From Armatimonadota bacterium (GTDB taxonomy: Bacteria; Armatimonadota; Fimbriimonadia; Fimbriimonadales; Fimbriimonadaceae): a DNA stretch of 64,000 nt. A model generated the notes under the pieces. It saw only the letters and a program-made list of their open reading frames with translations, was not told where the DNA came from and searched no databases. The stretch covers positions 62,001-126,000 of the forward strand of contig JAEURN010000007.1 in assembly GCA_016789105.1 (NCBI GenBank). The letters are read 5' to 3'. Of this stretch, positions 1 through 8,500 are shown one piece after another. Both the position numbers and the translations under genes were made by a program. Each line of letters starts with the position of its first letter. Within the stretch, counting starts at the first letter, position 1.

Positions 1-681
1 CTGGCGGGACACCACTTCGATATCATCGCCTGGGATGCAAGCCTGATGCAAATGATGGAAGTCGCCTATGAAGTCAGGAACTTTGCCGATTACGTGGTTG
101 GGAGCGAAGAAAGCCCGCCGGGCGAAGGGTATCCCTACCACCTGATCTTCGACAATTTTGCCGCCAACCCGACCGCCCCGACCGCGACCCTGGCGGATGC
201 CTTTGTCCAGGGGATGCAGGAGCAATCCCAACCCGGCGGGCTGTATGAATTCCGGAAGATCACGCAAAGCGTTTTGGAATCGAGCAAGCTTGGGGCGGTC
301 GCAACGGCCCTGGGAACTCTCTCCCAAGAACTCCAAAATGCTCAACCCGCCACCGCAGCGCAAATCCAGGCGATCCGGAACAACGCGCAGAGCTATTCAC
401 CGACCCCCAGCCGGGTCTATCGCGACATCGTCGACGTCTGCCTGCGCATCGAAGCGGATCTGACGTTCCCGTCTTCGGTGCGGACGGCTAGTGCCAATGT
501 CCGGGCGGCCATCGCGCAGGCGATAGTCAGCGAATACCACAACGGACAATCGCCCAACAGCCATGGGCTCGCCATCGATTTTTCGAGCGCGGGAGCCTTT
601 GCCGCCTACAAGACCGATTACCAGCAGCTGCACTTTTCCCAAGACACCGATTGGGACGACTGGCTGAGCGTCGCGCCATAA
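1..681 (+). CDS. Clostripain-like (peptidase C11 family) protein, 5' end outside window
   Basis: The reading frame is open from base 1 to the TAA at 679-681, so the N-terminus lies left of the window. The first visible residues contain WDASLMQMMEVAYEVR followed by FADYVVGSEE and PPGEGYPY. This matches the C11 core around the nucleophile, which is normally DACLM, then EVAYELR, ADY.VASEE and PG.GWPY. Here the nucleophilic Cys is replaced by Ser (codon agc, 43-45). The catalytic His would lie upstream and cannot be seen. The C-terminal NSHGLAIDF stretch resembles the end of the same fold. Members of this family are usually exported or surface peptidases. With Cys to Ser this copy may be inactive, or may have been recruited as a binding or scaffold protein. 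Family assignment is good; activity is uncertain. Confidence 0.75.
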   Translation: MAGHHFDIIAWDASLMQMMEVAYEVRNFADYVVGSEESPPGEGYPYHLIFDNFAANPTAPTATLADAFVQGMQEQSQPGGLYEFRKITQSVLESSKLGAVATALGTLSQELQNAQPATAAQIQAIRNNAQSYSPTPSRVYRDIVDVCLRIEADLTFPSSVRTASANVRAAIAQAIVSEYHNGQSPNSHGLAIDFSSAGAFAAYKTDYQQLHFSQDTDWDDWLSVAP

Positions 682-689
682 AAAATTCG

Positions 690-712
690 GGGCCGGCTGG
701 GAAGGCCGGCCC
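690..712 (+). terminator. Hairpin after the C11 gene
   Basis: GGGCCGGC (690-697) pairs perfectly with GCCGGCCC (705-712) across a 7-nt loop, starting 8 nt after the stop codon. There is no real T-run, so it is a strong hairpin but only a probable terminator. Confidence 0.55.
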
Positions 713-941
713 TTGGGCTGGAGGGTTGCTCTGACCAGAAGAGGAGGGCGTCTCCCTGGTCGTTGGGCTGTCTGGCTGCCCCTCCCTGCGGAGGGGTTAT
801 CTCTTGTATTCCCGGAGATCGCCAGCCGCAATGCCCTCACCAATGCGGGGGAAGCGCAATTCGGGGGATTTTGCCGGCGCATTCTTGCTGGCTGGCAATT
901 TGAACCGGCGGGTCCCGACCGGAAATTGCCGCCCGCTATGG

Positions 942-947
942 CATAAT
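942..947 (+). promoter_or_regulatory. Candidate -10 box for rpsR
   Basis: CATAAT lies about 43 nt upstream of the rpsR start. No good -35 hexamer is visible at 16-18 nt spacing, so this is tentative. Confidence 0.3.
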
Positions 948-989
948 AGGCGTTCGCCCCCCGCCATGTGGGGGAGAAAGACCAATCCC

Positions 990-1403
990 ATGAGTGAATT
1001 CGAACAGGACAATTTTGACGGCGCCGCAGACAAGATGGCTGTGGATATGTCGGAAGGCCGGAGTGACGGCCGCGCGCGCCCCCGCCGGCGCCGCAAGGTC
1101 AGCTACCTGACGCTGAACAAGATCGAATCGGTCGACTATAAAGACATCGCCACCCTGCAACGGTTTGTCAGCGAACGCGGCAAGATCCTGCCTTCGAGGC
1201 AAACCGGGAACACGGCCAAGCAACAACGCATGATCTCGAACGCAATCAAAAGCGCCCGAGAAATGGCGCTCCTGCCGTTCGTCGTGCGGGACGCAGTCGA
1301 CGCCGGGCCTCGCCGCCGGACCATGGGTGAGGGCCGGGAAGGGCGCGAGGGCCGGGAAGGCCGCGAAGATCGCGCACCGCGCAACGAAGAATCGGGCGAA
1401 TAA
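990..1403 (+). CDS. rpsR: Small-subunit ribosomal protein bS18, extended at both ends
   Basis: The core, about residues 36-100, carries the bS18 signature: [19 protein letters not shown], then [14 protein letters not shown] and [16 protein letters not shown]. The protein binds 16S rRNA in the platform of the 30S subunit with bS6. At 137 aa it is clearly longer than the usual 75-90 aa. It has an acidic then Arg-rich N-terminal extension of about 35 residues and a C-terminal tail with four GRE units (about residues 114-127). I chose ATG 990 because the open frame upstream (from 804) is low-quality sequence, and a GGGGAG lies at 971-976, somewhat far away. The gene stands alone, not in the usual rpsF-ssb-rpsR-rplI arrangement. 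The ribosomal identity is certain; the role of the tails is unknown. Confidence 0.95.
   Translation: MSEFEQDNFDGAADKMAVDMSEGRSDGRARPRRRRKVSYLTLNKIESVDYKDIATLQRFVSERGKILPSRQTGNTAKQQRMISNAIKSAREMALLPFVVRDAVDAGPRRRTMGEGREGREGREGREDRAPRNEESGE
1329..1364 (+). repeat. Two 18-bp tandem repeats inside rpsR
   Basis: Bases 1329-1346 and 1347-1364 differ at one of 18 positions. Each unit encodes EGREGR-type residues of the bS18 tail. The arrangement points to recent slippage expansion within an essential gene. Confidence 0.85.
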
Positions 1404-1420
1404 TTCCGGTTGCGGCATGT

Positions 1421-1456
1421 GATGAGGGCAACCGGCCGGTTGCCCTCATCTTTTTT
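1421..1456. terminator. Bidirectional terminator between rpsR and the DUF3187-like gene
   Basis: A 15-bp inverted repeat with no loop in the sequence (1421-1435 with 1436-1450) is followed by TTTTTT (1451-1456). It ends rpsR. The opposing gene has its stop codon (tca at 1446-1448) inside the right arm, so the same element may serve both directions. Confidence 0.9.
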
Positions 1457-2375
1457 GGGTGAACCGGATGCCAATTGTGAAATCGGCCCCGACATTGACG
1501 TTTTGATTGAGGTTCAACTGGCCGATATCGCCGTCCTCGCTGACCCAGAACGTCCACACGCCCTCCTTGACCGCCTTTGAGTAGGCGAGCGTGATAATCC
1601 GGTTGGTTTGATCCAGATACGGCTGCCGGTTGTCGATTGGGGAGCCTTCGGCCGAGAGTTGCAGCACGAATGACTGGCGTTCCCACGGCTCATAGGCCAG
1701 AGCCAAGGTGTAAACCGGTGCCCATGGCCTTGTCCGGGACCACAGGGTGCTAGGAGACTGATAAACCACCCCGGCATGTGCGGTGAACGAATATGCTGGC
1801 CAAAAGCGCCATGTGTTTTCTGCACTCAAGGCCAGGTCAACGCCCCCGCTGCCAAAGAGGTAACTGGGATTCCCGGTCGGGAGTTTGAGGCTGAGCCGGG
1901 GTTGGCCCGGAACGCGGAAGGAATATTCGAACTTGAGGTCCCCGATCCCGGTGCCTGATGAGATTGGCGTGCCATCTGCAAGTCGGTAGAAAAACCTCCC
2001 TCGTGGAGCCGATTCCTGGCCCGGAACCGTGTGGTGGGCCACCGACCGGTGCCACCAGGCGATGAAGGGATCCATCACGCCCCCGCCGCTATTGATGAGG
2101 GGTAGCGTGACCGCCCACTCGCCGCCAGGCACCCCGAACCGGCGGGTGAACACCAACCGCCAGAACTCTGCGTCCTCTTGCGCTGTAAAGGCGGATCTGA
2201 ATTCGTTCTCTACCAAGAGGATCCATTCGCTGCGGGCGACGCCATCCCCAAGCAACGGCCCCGAGGGGGTGGGACGCAAGTAGGCTTGGTTGATCCCCCG
2301 GGTGTTCTGGATGGGCAGAACAAGATCCGGCCCGCCATCTTGCGGAATTGGTGCAACGGTTGCCGTGGGAAACAT
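1446..2375 (-). CDS. DUF3187-like protein, probably an outer-membrane beta-barrel
   Basis: This 309-aa protein is rich in alternating aromatic/polar strands (for example WTFWVSEDGDIGQ, NVGADFTIGIRF at the end). It contains FGSGGVDLALSAENTWRFWP, the type of stretch found in DUF3187 proteins, which are predicted outer-membrane barrels of unknown function. The C-terminus ends in RFTQKR rather than the classical terminal Phe. No signal peptide is visible from ATG 2375, and an in-frame stop lies 13 codons upstream, so either export uses an unusual signal or the true start differs. The gene is convergent with rpsR. Family call is moderate; function unknown. Confidence 0.55.
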   Translation of the reverse strand: MFPTATVAPIPQDGGPDLVLPIQNTRGINQAYLRPTPSGPLLGDGVARSEWILLVENEFRSAFTAQEDAEFWRLVFTRRFGVPGGEWAVTLPLINSGGGVMDPFIAWWHRSVAHHTVPGQESAPRGRFFYRLADGTPISSGTGIGDLKFEYSFRVPGQPRLSLKLPTGNPSYLFGSGGVDLALSAENTWRFWPAYSFTAHAGVVYQSPSTLWSRTRPWAPVYTLALAYEPWERQSFVLQLSAEGSPIDNRQPYLDQTNRIITLAYSKAVKEGVWTFWVSEDGDIGQLNLNQNVNVGADFTIGIRFTQKR

Positions 2376-2462
2376 CGTATTGCCATTGTAGTGGGCCCCG
2401 AGCTCAGGCTGCTACGGTTACGATAACATTATTTTCGACGGGAGGGCCTACTGTGTGAAAAA

Positions 2463-2472
2463 TATGATATAT
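2463..2472 (+). promoter_or_regulatory. AT-rich promoter-like segment upstream of the efflux operon
   Basis: TATGATATAT (2463-2472) offers overlapping -10 hexamers (TATGAT, TATATA) about 15-20 nt before the AbrB-type start. This is in the most AT-rich stretch between the divergent genes. No clear -35 is seen. Confidence 0.35.
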
Positions 2473-2486
2473 AGACTCCGCAAGCA

Positions 2487-2753
2487 ATGGGGGCGAACTT
2501 CGACGAGTGCTTTTATGGGTCGGTGACGGTTGGCGAACGCGGCCAAATTGTCATCCCGGCCGGAGCAAGGGCTGAATTGGGGATCCATCCTGGCGACAAA
2601 TTGTTGGTGATGCGTGACCCCGTCCACCCCGGGCTTGTGGTTTGCTCTTTTAGCGTGATGAACGAATTCCTTGAGGACATCAAGGTGAAATTGGCGCGGC
2701 TGGAATCGGAATCGGTACCGGTTGTCGCGCCGGAGGAAGGTGAGGAACGATGA
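2487..2753 (+). CDS. AbrB/SpoVT/MazE-type transcriptional regulator
   Basis: This 88-aa protein carries one swapped-hairpin AbrB domain at about residues 10-55: GSVTVGERGQIVIPAGARAE followed by LGIHPGDKLLVMRDP. The family binds DNA as a dimer or tetramer. The remainder, about residues 56-88, is a charged helix that could mediate oligomerisation. Its TGA overlaps the ATG of the tolC-like gene (ATGA, 2750-2753), so it is translationally coupled to the efflux genes and probably autoregulates the operon. The start at ATG 2487 has no strong Shine-Dalgarno, but an in-frame stop lies shortly upstream. There is no adjacent toxin gene, which argues against a MazE antitoxin role. Confidence 0.8.
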   Translation: MGANFDECFYGSVTVGERGQIVIPAGARAELGIHPGDKLLVMRDPVHPGLVVCSFSVMNEFLEDIKVKLARLESESVPVVAPEEGEER

Positions 2754-4072
2754 TCGGTCTGTATCTGGGAATCGCGGTCAGTTTGGCGGGTGCGCAACAA
2801 AAGCCCGAGCTGACCCTTGACGAAGCGCTCGCGATTGCCGGCCAAGACGCCTTTGCGATCCGGCTGGCCCAAAGCGACATTGCCGAAGCCAAGGCGAACA
2901 AGATGGTGGCCGACGCCGCGCTTGGTCCGACCGCCACATTGAGCGGAACTTCCTTTTGGTCGGAGGCCCACACGCCGGGCGGATTTGGCCAAAACGGCCA
3001 GAACACGTCCAACTCAATCAGCCTTTCGGTCAGGCAGATCATCGACATCTCGAAAGTCAACACCTTGCGCGCGGATGCCTCCGGAATCGGGGTGAAAATT
3101 AGCGAATACGCCAAGCAGACCGCTCTCAACGATCTGCGAGCCCAGGTGAAGTCCAAGTTCTTTGCCGCTTTGCAAGCCAAGGAATTGGTGCAGATCCGGA
3201 CTTCGGCAGTAGCGGCAGCAAAAGAAAGGTTGGACAAGGCGCAGATCCGATTCGACAACAAGGCCATCCCCAAATTCGATGTGTTGCGATTGCAGGCCGA
3301 CCTCAAAAAGGCAGAACAAGACCTGGTTCAGGCCAAGGGCGGGTTCGAAGTAGCGAAACAGGATCTCAACAATCTTCTGGCCCGGCCAGTCGACACCGAC
3401 TACGACCCGGTCGCCACGACCGAGTTTGAGAGCGGGCTCGAGGACATTTCTGTCTACGTGCGCGGTTCTCTGGCCAACCGGCCAGAATTGCTCCAGGCCG
3501 AGGCGGTCGTGATTTCGCTCACAAAGATCAGGGAGGCAGAACAACGGGCCGCCCTGCCAACACTCACGTTGCAGGCTGGGCACACGCAGACGATCGACCC
3601 CGGATTCGGCCAGCCGGAAAGCCAAACCACCGCGAGCGCGACCCTTTCCGTCCCCATCGTCACCGGGGGGGCCGTCCGAGCCAATACGCAAAGGGCTCGG
3701 GAGCAAGAAGAGCGGGCAAAAATCCTGCTCCAACAGGCGCAGCTCGGCGTGGCATTTGAAGTCCGCATCGCCGTGACCCAATTTGAAACGGCCCTTGCCG
3801 CTTATGCCACCGCGGTCGAAAACCGCAACTTGGCAGAAGAAGCCTTGCGGCTCGCCCAACTGAGGTACGACGAAGAAGTCGGCATCCTTTTGGATGTCAT
3901 CACCTCGCAGGCCGACCTGACGGCGGCCGAAGCCTCCCAAGCGACGGCGGCTTTCCAGCTCCGGGCGGCTTACGCTTCCCTGCAAAGGGCCGTTGGAACC
4001 GATGACTTGAAGAACCTGCCACCGCCACCGGCCAGCCCGGCCGCGCAACCTGCCGGGGAGGTGGGTCAATGA
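2750..4072 (+). CDS. TolC-family outer-membrane efflux protein
   Basis: At 440 aa it has the usual length for the family. A short signal peptide (MIGLYLGIAVSLAGAQQ) is followed by LTLDEALAIA, the standard start of the mature TolC fold. Two long heptad-rich helical halves follow (about 90-200 and 290-420), with AKQDLNNLLARP and LRLAQLRYDEEVGILLDVI as the family landmarks. TolC proteins form the trimeric outer-membrane exit duct of tripartite pumps. It overlaps the regulator upstream and the adaptor downstream by 4 nt each (ATGA), so all components are coupled. Substrate cannot be read from the sequence. Confidence 0.93.
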   Translation: MIGLYLGIAVSLAGAQQKPELTLDEALAIAGQDAFAIRLAQSDIAEAKANKMVADAALGPTATLSGTSFWSEAHTPGGFGQNGQNTSNSISLSVRQIIDISKVNTLRADASGIGVKISEYAKQTALNDLRAQVKSKFFAALQAKELVQIRTSAVAAAKERLDKAQIRFDNKAIPKFDVLRLQADLKKAEQDLVQAKGGFEVAKQDLNNLLARPVDTDYDPVATTEFESGLEDISVYVRGSLANRPELLQAEAVVISLTKIREAEQRAALPTLTLQAGHTQTIDPGFGQPESQTTASATLSVPIVTGGAVRANTQRAREQEERAKILLQQAQLGVAFEVRIAVTQFETALAAYATAVENRNLAEEALRLAQLRYDEEVGILLDVITSQADLTAAEASQATAAFQLRAAYASLQRAVGTDDLKNLPPPPASPAAQPAGEVGQ

Positions 4073-5574
4073 AAAAATCCCTTTTGATCGGATTTGCTTT
4101 CCTTGCCTTCCTCGCCATTGGCGGATGTGTGGACCGGCAAGGCCAGCAACAGGCCAAGAAGGTTGAAGAGATTGTCACCGACCCTTCGGTTCCGGTCGAG
4201 GTTTTGACGGTTGCGGAGACGACCGTTGCCCGCACCCTCGAACTCACGGGCCAGGTGGTGACCGACGACGACGTCCAGATTTCCGTCAAGGCTCCCGGGA
4301 GGCTTGCCGCGGTCTATGTTCGGGAAGGCTCAACAGTCTCTGCTGGGCAGGTTGTTGCCGTCCAGGAAGGTCGCGAAGCTCAAGCCCGGCTCAGCCAAGC
4401 CCTGGCCAACCAATCGGCGGCTTCCGCATCCCTCCGGCAAGCCCAGCGTGACGCCCAGGTGGCCCCCGAACGGAGCTCTGCCGCCGTCCGCGCCAGCGAG
4501 GCAAGGGTGCGGTCTGCCCAAGCTGCTTTGGACAAAGCGATCGCCGGAGCCAGGTCAGAAGAAAAGGCGCAAGCCAAATCTAACGTCGACCGGGCCAAAA
4601 GCGACTTGGAATTGGCCCGAAAAACCTTGGAGCGGTCCAAACGGCTGGAGAAAGAGGGGGCGATCTCGACCGCCCAGCTGGAAGCAGACCAGAACCGGTT
4701 CGACAATGCCCAGGCCGCCTACACCAATGCCGTTGAACAGTACAACTTGATTTTGGAGGCGACAAGGCCGGAAGACATCACCCAAGCCAAGGAAGCCCTC
4801 CGCCAGGCCCAGGAACAACTACGGCTAGACAAAGCCAACCAAAAGCTGGATCCTGCCTCCCAAGACCGGGTTGATGCGGCCCGCGCCCAACTCGATGCCG
4901 CCCGCGATTCCGTTCGGCTAGCGCAGATCGCCATCGAAGACCTCACCATCCGCGCTCCGATGTCCGGAAAAGTCAGTGGGAAGCCGCTCTTGGCCGGGAC
5001 GCTGGTTTCGCCCGGGGTGCCGATTGCAAGGTTGATCGGAACAAACGGCATATTCTTTGAAGCCGAGGTTCCCGAGCGCGACATCGCGCAGATCCAACCG
5101 GGGATGCCCGTCGCGGCGGCCATCGACGCGCTGGGGGATATCGCGCTCAGCGGGAAGGTCGTTTCGGTCAGCCCGCTGGCCAGCAATCTGGGCCGGCTCT
5201 TCACGGTTAGGGTTTCCATCGAAGAATCCGCCGGACGCGTTAAACCCGGGATGTTCGTCCGGGGAAGCCTGCAGCTCGGCATGATCAAAGACGTCGCCGT
5301 CTTGCCTTCCACGGTGCTTGTCCGGGACGGCGAATCCACGAGTGTCTATCTGGTCAAAGATGAAGTCAAGGATGGGAAGTCGGCGCTCGTCGCCCACAAA
5401 ACCCAAATTGAACTGGTGAAGATCGACAAGGGGTCGGCGGTCGTGACCGGCCTCAACACGGGAGACAGGGTTGTCTCGGTCGGGCTCGGCACCATTTTTA
5501 ACGGGGCCAATGTCGTTATTAACGAAAGCAGTCCCGTCAAGGAACCGGCAAGCGACAAACAAGAAGGCAGATAA
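4069..5574 (+). CDS. RND efflux periplasmic adaptor (membrane fusion lipoprotein)
   Basis: The N-terminus is a lipoprotein signal with lipobox AIGGC (Cys20). A beta-barrel/lipoyl half follows (VKAPGRLAAVYVREGSTVSA, about 70-90), then a very long coiled-coil hairpin (about 100-280, rich in Gln/Ala/Lys). The second lipoyl half (IRAPMSGKVSGKPLLAGTLV) and the beta-barrel/membrane-proximal domains (VKPGMFVRGSL, TGLNTGDRVVSVG) follow. At 501 aa it is longer than the usual 370-400 aa because of the extended hairpin. It links the RND pump to TolC. The ATG overlaps the tolC-like stop, and the pump gene starts 3 nt downstream. Confidence 0.93.
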   Translation: MKKSLLIGFAFLAFLAIGGCVDRQGQQQAKKVEEIVTDPSVPVEVLTVAETTVARTLELTGQVVTDDDVQISVKAPGRLAAVYVREGSTVSAGQVVAVQEGREAQARLSQALANQSAASASLRQAQRDAQVAPERSSAAVRASEARVRSAQAALDKAIAGARSEEKAQAKSNVDRAKSDLELARKTLERSKRLEKEGAISTAQLEADQNRFDNAQAAYTNAVEQYNLILEATRPEDITQAKEALRQAQEQLRLDKANQKLDPASQDRVDAARAQLDAARDSVRLAQIAIEDLTIRAPMSGKVSGKPLLAGTLVSPGVPIARLIGTNGIFFEAEVPERDIAQIQPGMPVAAAIDALGDIALSGKVVSVSPLASNLGRLFTVRVSIEESAGRVKPGMFVRGSLQLGMIKDVAVLPSTVLVRDGESTSVYLVKDEVKDGKSALVAHKTQIELVKIDKGSAVVTGLNTGDRVVSVGLGTIFNGANVVINESSPVKEPASDKQEGR

Positions 5575-5577
5575 CGG

Positions 5578-8500
5578 ATGGGCTTGACCAAGACCGCAAT
5601 CACGCGGCCGATCTTCATTTTCATGTTGATGCTGGCCGCGGTCATGATGGGATGGATCGCTTACAACAGCATGCGGGTCGAGCTCAACCCGGATGTCAAC
5701 TTTGGCGTGGTCACCATTTCCACGGTTTACCCGGGGGCGGGACCGGACGAAACGAACTCGCTCATCTCCAAGAAAATCGAGGATGCGGTCACCGGAATCG
5801 CCAACGTCAGGGAAGTGACCTCCTCCAGCCAAGAAGGGGTTTCGGTGGTCGTTGTTAACTTCGAGATCGGGTCCGATATGAACGTCGCGCTCAACGACGT
5901 TCGGACCAAGGTGGACTCGGTTTTGGGGGAATTGCCCCGGGATGCCGAGCGCCCCGTTGTCGACAAGCTTGACACGGGCAGCGACCCAGTCCTCACCTTG
6001 GCTCTCAAGAGCGACTCGCTCAGCAACCGCCAGCTCCGCGACCTTGCCGATAACACGCTGAAAGACCGACTCGCCCGGACAAAAGGGGTTGCGGCAATCA
6101 CGGTGCTTGGAGGTGAGGAACGGGAACTTCAAGTGCAATTAAAGCGCGATGCCCTCCTCCGCTATGGGGTCGGCGTGGCCGATGTCCAAGCGGCCGTGGC
6201 CGGGGCCGCCCTCAACATTCCGGCGGGGCGCATCCTCAGCGGCCAAGAGGAGTATTCCGTCCGCGTCCTTGGTGAGTTCAATTCGGTGGAAGAGCTCGCC
6301 GACATGTACCTGACGATCAGCGACCAGCAAGATCCCGGGAACAACAAAACTGTCCGTTTAGGCGACATCGCAACCGTCACCGACAGCAATATCGAGCGTC
6401 GACAAACGAGCCGGGTCGACGGCAAAGATTCGGTCGTCCTCATCATCCAAAAGTCGCAGCAAGGCAACGCGGTCGAAATCAGCAAGGCCATCGCCCGGCC
6501 CAACGACCTCTACCTGGACGCAAACAAAAAGCCAATCAGCCTGCTCGACCAACTTGGGAAGCAATACGGCGTCAGCTTCACCATTACCCAAGACACGTCC
6601 AAAACCATTGAAGAGAGCCTCCTCGACCTGAACATCGCCATCTTCTTCGGCATCTTTCTGGTTGGTGCGGTCATCTGGCTCTTTTTGCATAATTTGCGGG
6701 GAACCCTGATCGTTAGCATCGCGATCCCGGTGTGTTTGTTTGCAACCCTCATTGCGCTGTGGGTGTTCGGATTCACGATCAACAACCTCTCGATGCTGGC
6801 TTTGAGTTTGGCGATCGGGGTTTTGGTCGACGACTCGATCGTCGTCATCGAAAACGTGTACCGCCACCTCAAGATGGGAGAGAGCCCCGTCGAGGCGGCG
6901 ATCAACGGCCGCGCCGAAATCGGCTTGGCGGCCATCGCAATCACCATGGCCGACGTCGTTGTTTTCTTGCCCATCGGCTTCATGGGCGGGATCGTCGGGC
7001 AGTTCTTCCGCCCTCTCGGCATTGGCTATGCGATCGCGGTCATGTTCTCGCTGTTCGTCTCGTTCACCGTTACGCCGATGCTGGCCGCCCGCTGGTACCG
7101 GCAAGGCGAGAACTGGGAAGAACCGAACGGCCGGTTTGCCGCTTGGTTTGAGCATTCGTTCGAGCGGTTTGCGGAGTCTTACCGGCGGGTTCTCCGGTTC
7201 AGCCTCAACCACAAGTGGTACTTCTTTGGCGGTGGGTTCGCCGTACTGATCGCGACGTTCAATTTCATTGGCGGTGGGTTTGCCCCCACGCCGGCAGCGG
7301 CCTTCCAAAGTAGTACGCGCATCATCACCATGGTGTCGGTGCTTGGTTTGTTGATCTTCGCCGGGAACTGGGTTGCAACCAAGAAACCGAAATTCTCGAT
7401 ATTGCTCGGGATCGCCGGTTTTGTCGCCCTCTTCGTTGCCGCCCCGTTGATCGGCCAGGTGTTCGGAGCCTGGAAGAAGGAATCGGTCTTCAAGTTCCAA
7501 TTCGCACCGGAGAGCGATGGCGGCCAAGTGCAGATCAACGTCGAACTCCCGGCCGGGTCTTCGCTGGAGCGCACCCAGGAAAAGGTTGCCGAGATCGAAA
7601 AAATCGTTATGGCCCACCCTCAGGTTGAGTTCACGGTCAGCCAACTTGGCCGACAATCCTCAGGATTCGCCGCCGGGGTCAGCGGCACGCAATATGCGCA
7701 GATCACGGCGACGCTGAGGGAGAAAGAGGCGCTGCTGGACAAAATGATGCCTTGGGTCAAGCACGAGGGCAAACAACGCCCCATTTCGGTGACCGCCCAA
7801 GACGTTGTTGCCGACCTCATCCCCCAAGTCGGTCGGATCCCGGGGGCCAAGGTCAATGTGACGGCGGCGGGTGGGTTTGGGTTTGGTGCGGCCATCCAGC
7901 TGGCGCTCAAATCTAACGACCGGGTTCTGCTCCAGCAAACCGCGCAAAAGATCCGTGACGGCTTGGCGGGTGGGGCGATCCCCGGGGTCATCTCGCCAGA
8001 AACCTCCAGCAAGCCGGGTAAGCCCGAGCTCAGGGCGGTGCCCGACCGGGCCAGGATGGCTGCGGCCAACGTTTCTGTCCAGCAGCTCGGCGGGGCCATC
8101 CGCACCCTTTACGAAGGAGACAACACCGCCAAGTTCCGGGTGAACGGGCAGGAGTACGACATCCGCGTCATGCTTGACTTACAAGACCGGAACAACCCTG
8201 AACTCCTGGGATCCATTCCCGTGACCTTCAAGCAGGGCAACCCGATCTTCCTCAGCGAAGTCGCCAACATCACCGAAGGCAAGAGCGTCGACAAAGTCGA
8301 ACGGCGCGACCGGGAAGAGGTCATCCAGGTCAATGCCGAATTGCTCCCCGGATATGCGGCGGGATCCGTCCAAGCCCAGATCGATACCTGGATCGCCAAA
8401 GAAAAACTGCTCCCAGACGGCGTTTCCGTGCGCGCCTTGGGCCAGGCCGACGCCCAACAACGGGAAACCGTTTACCTGTTCGGTGCCCTCGGGCTCGGGC

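Larger units (their letters stand above)
682..989. other. Intergenic region between the C11 gene and rpsR
   Basis: No convincing gene is seen in these 308 bases. They hold the 690-712 hairpin, a second hairpin (CCCCTCC 779-785 with GGAGGGG 790-796, 4-nt loop), and a CATAAT -10-like box at 942-947. Short open frames here have no recognisable product. The second hairpin could belong to a leader or be a back-up terminator. Confidence 0.4.

Noticed and set aside
1329-1364. Possible CRISPR-like or regulatory tandem repeat
   Set aside because: Only two adjacent copies without spacers, fully inside the rpsR reading frame.
2487-2753. MazE-type antitoxin
   Set aside because: The AbrB-type domain fits, but the next gene is a TolC protein and no toxin is nearby.
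4918-6138. 406-residue minus-strand open frame
   Set aside because: Antisense shadow of the adaptor and pump genes; no motifs.
6358-7656. 432-residue minus-strand open frame
   Set aside because: Lies entirely opposite the RND pump gene; Asp/Arg/Gln-rich composition typical of antisense to high-GC coding sequence.
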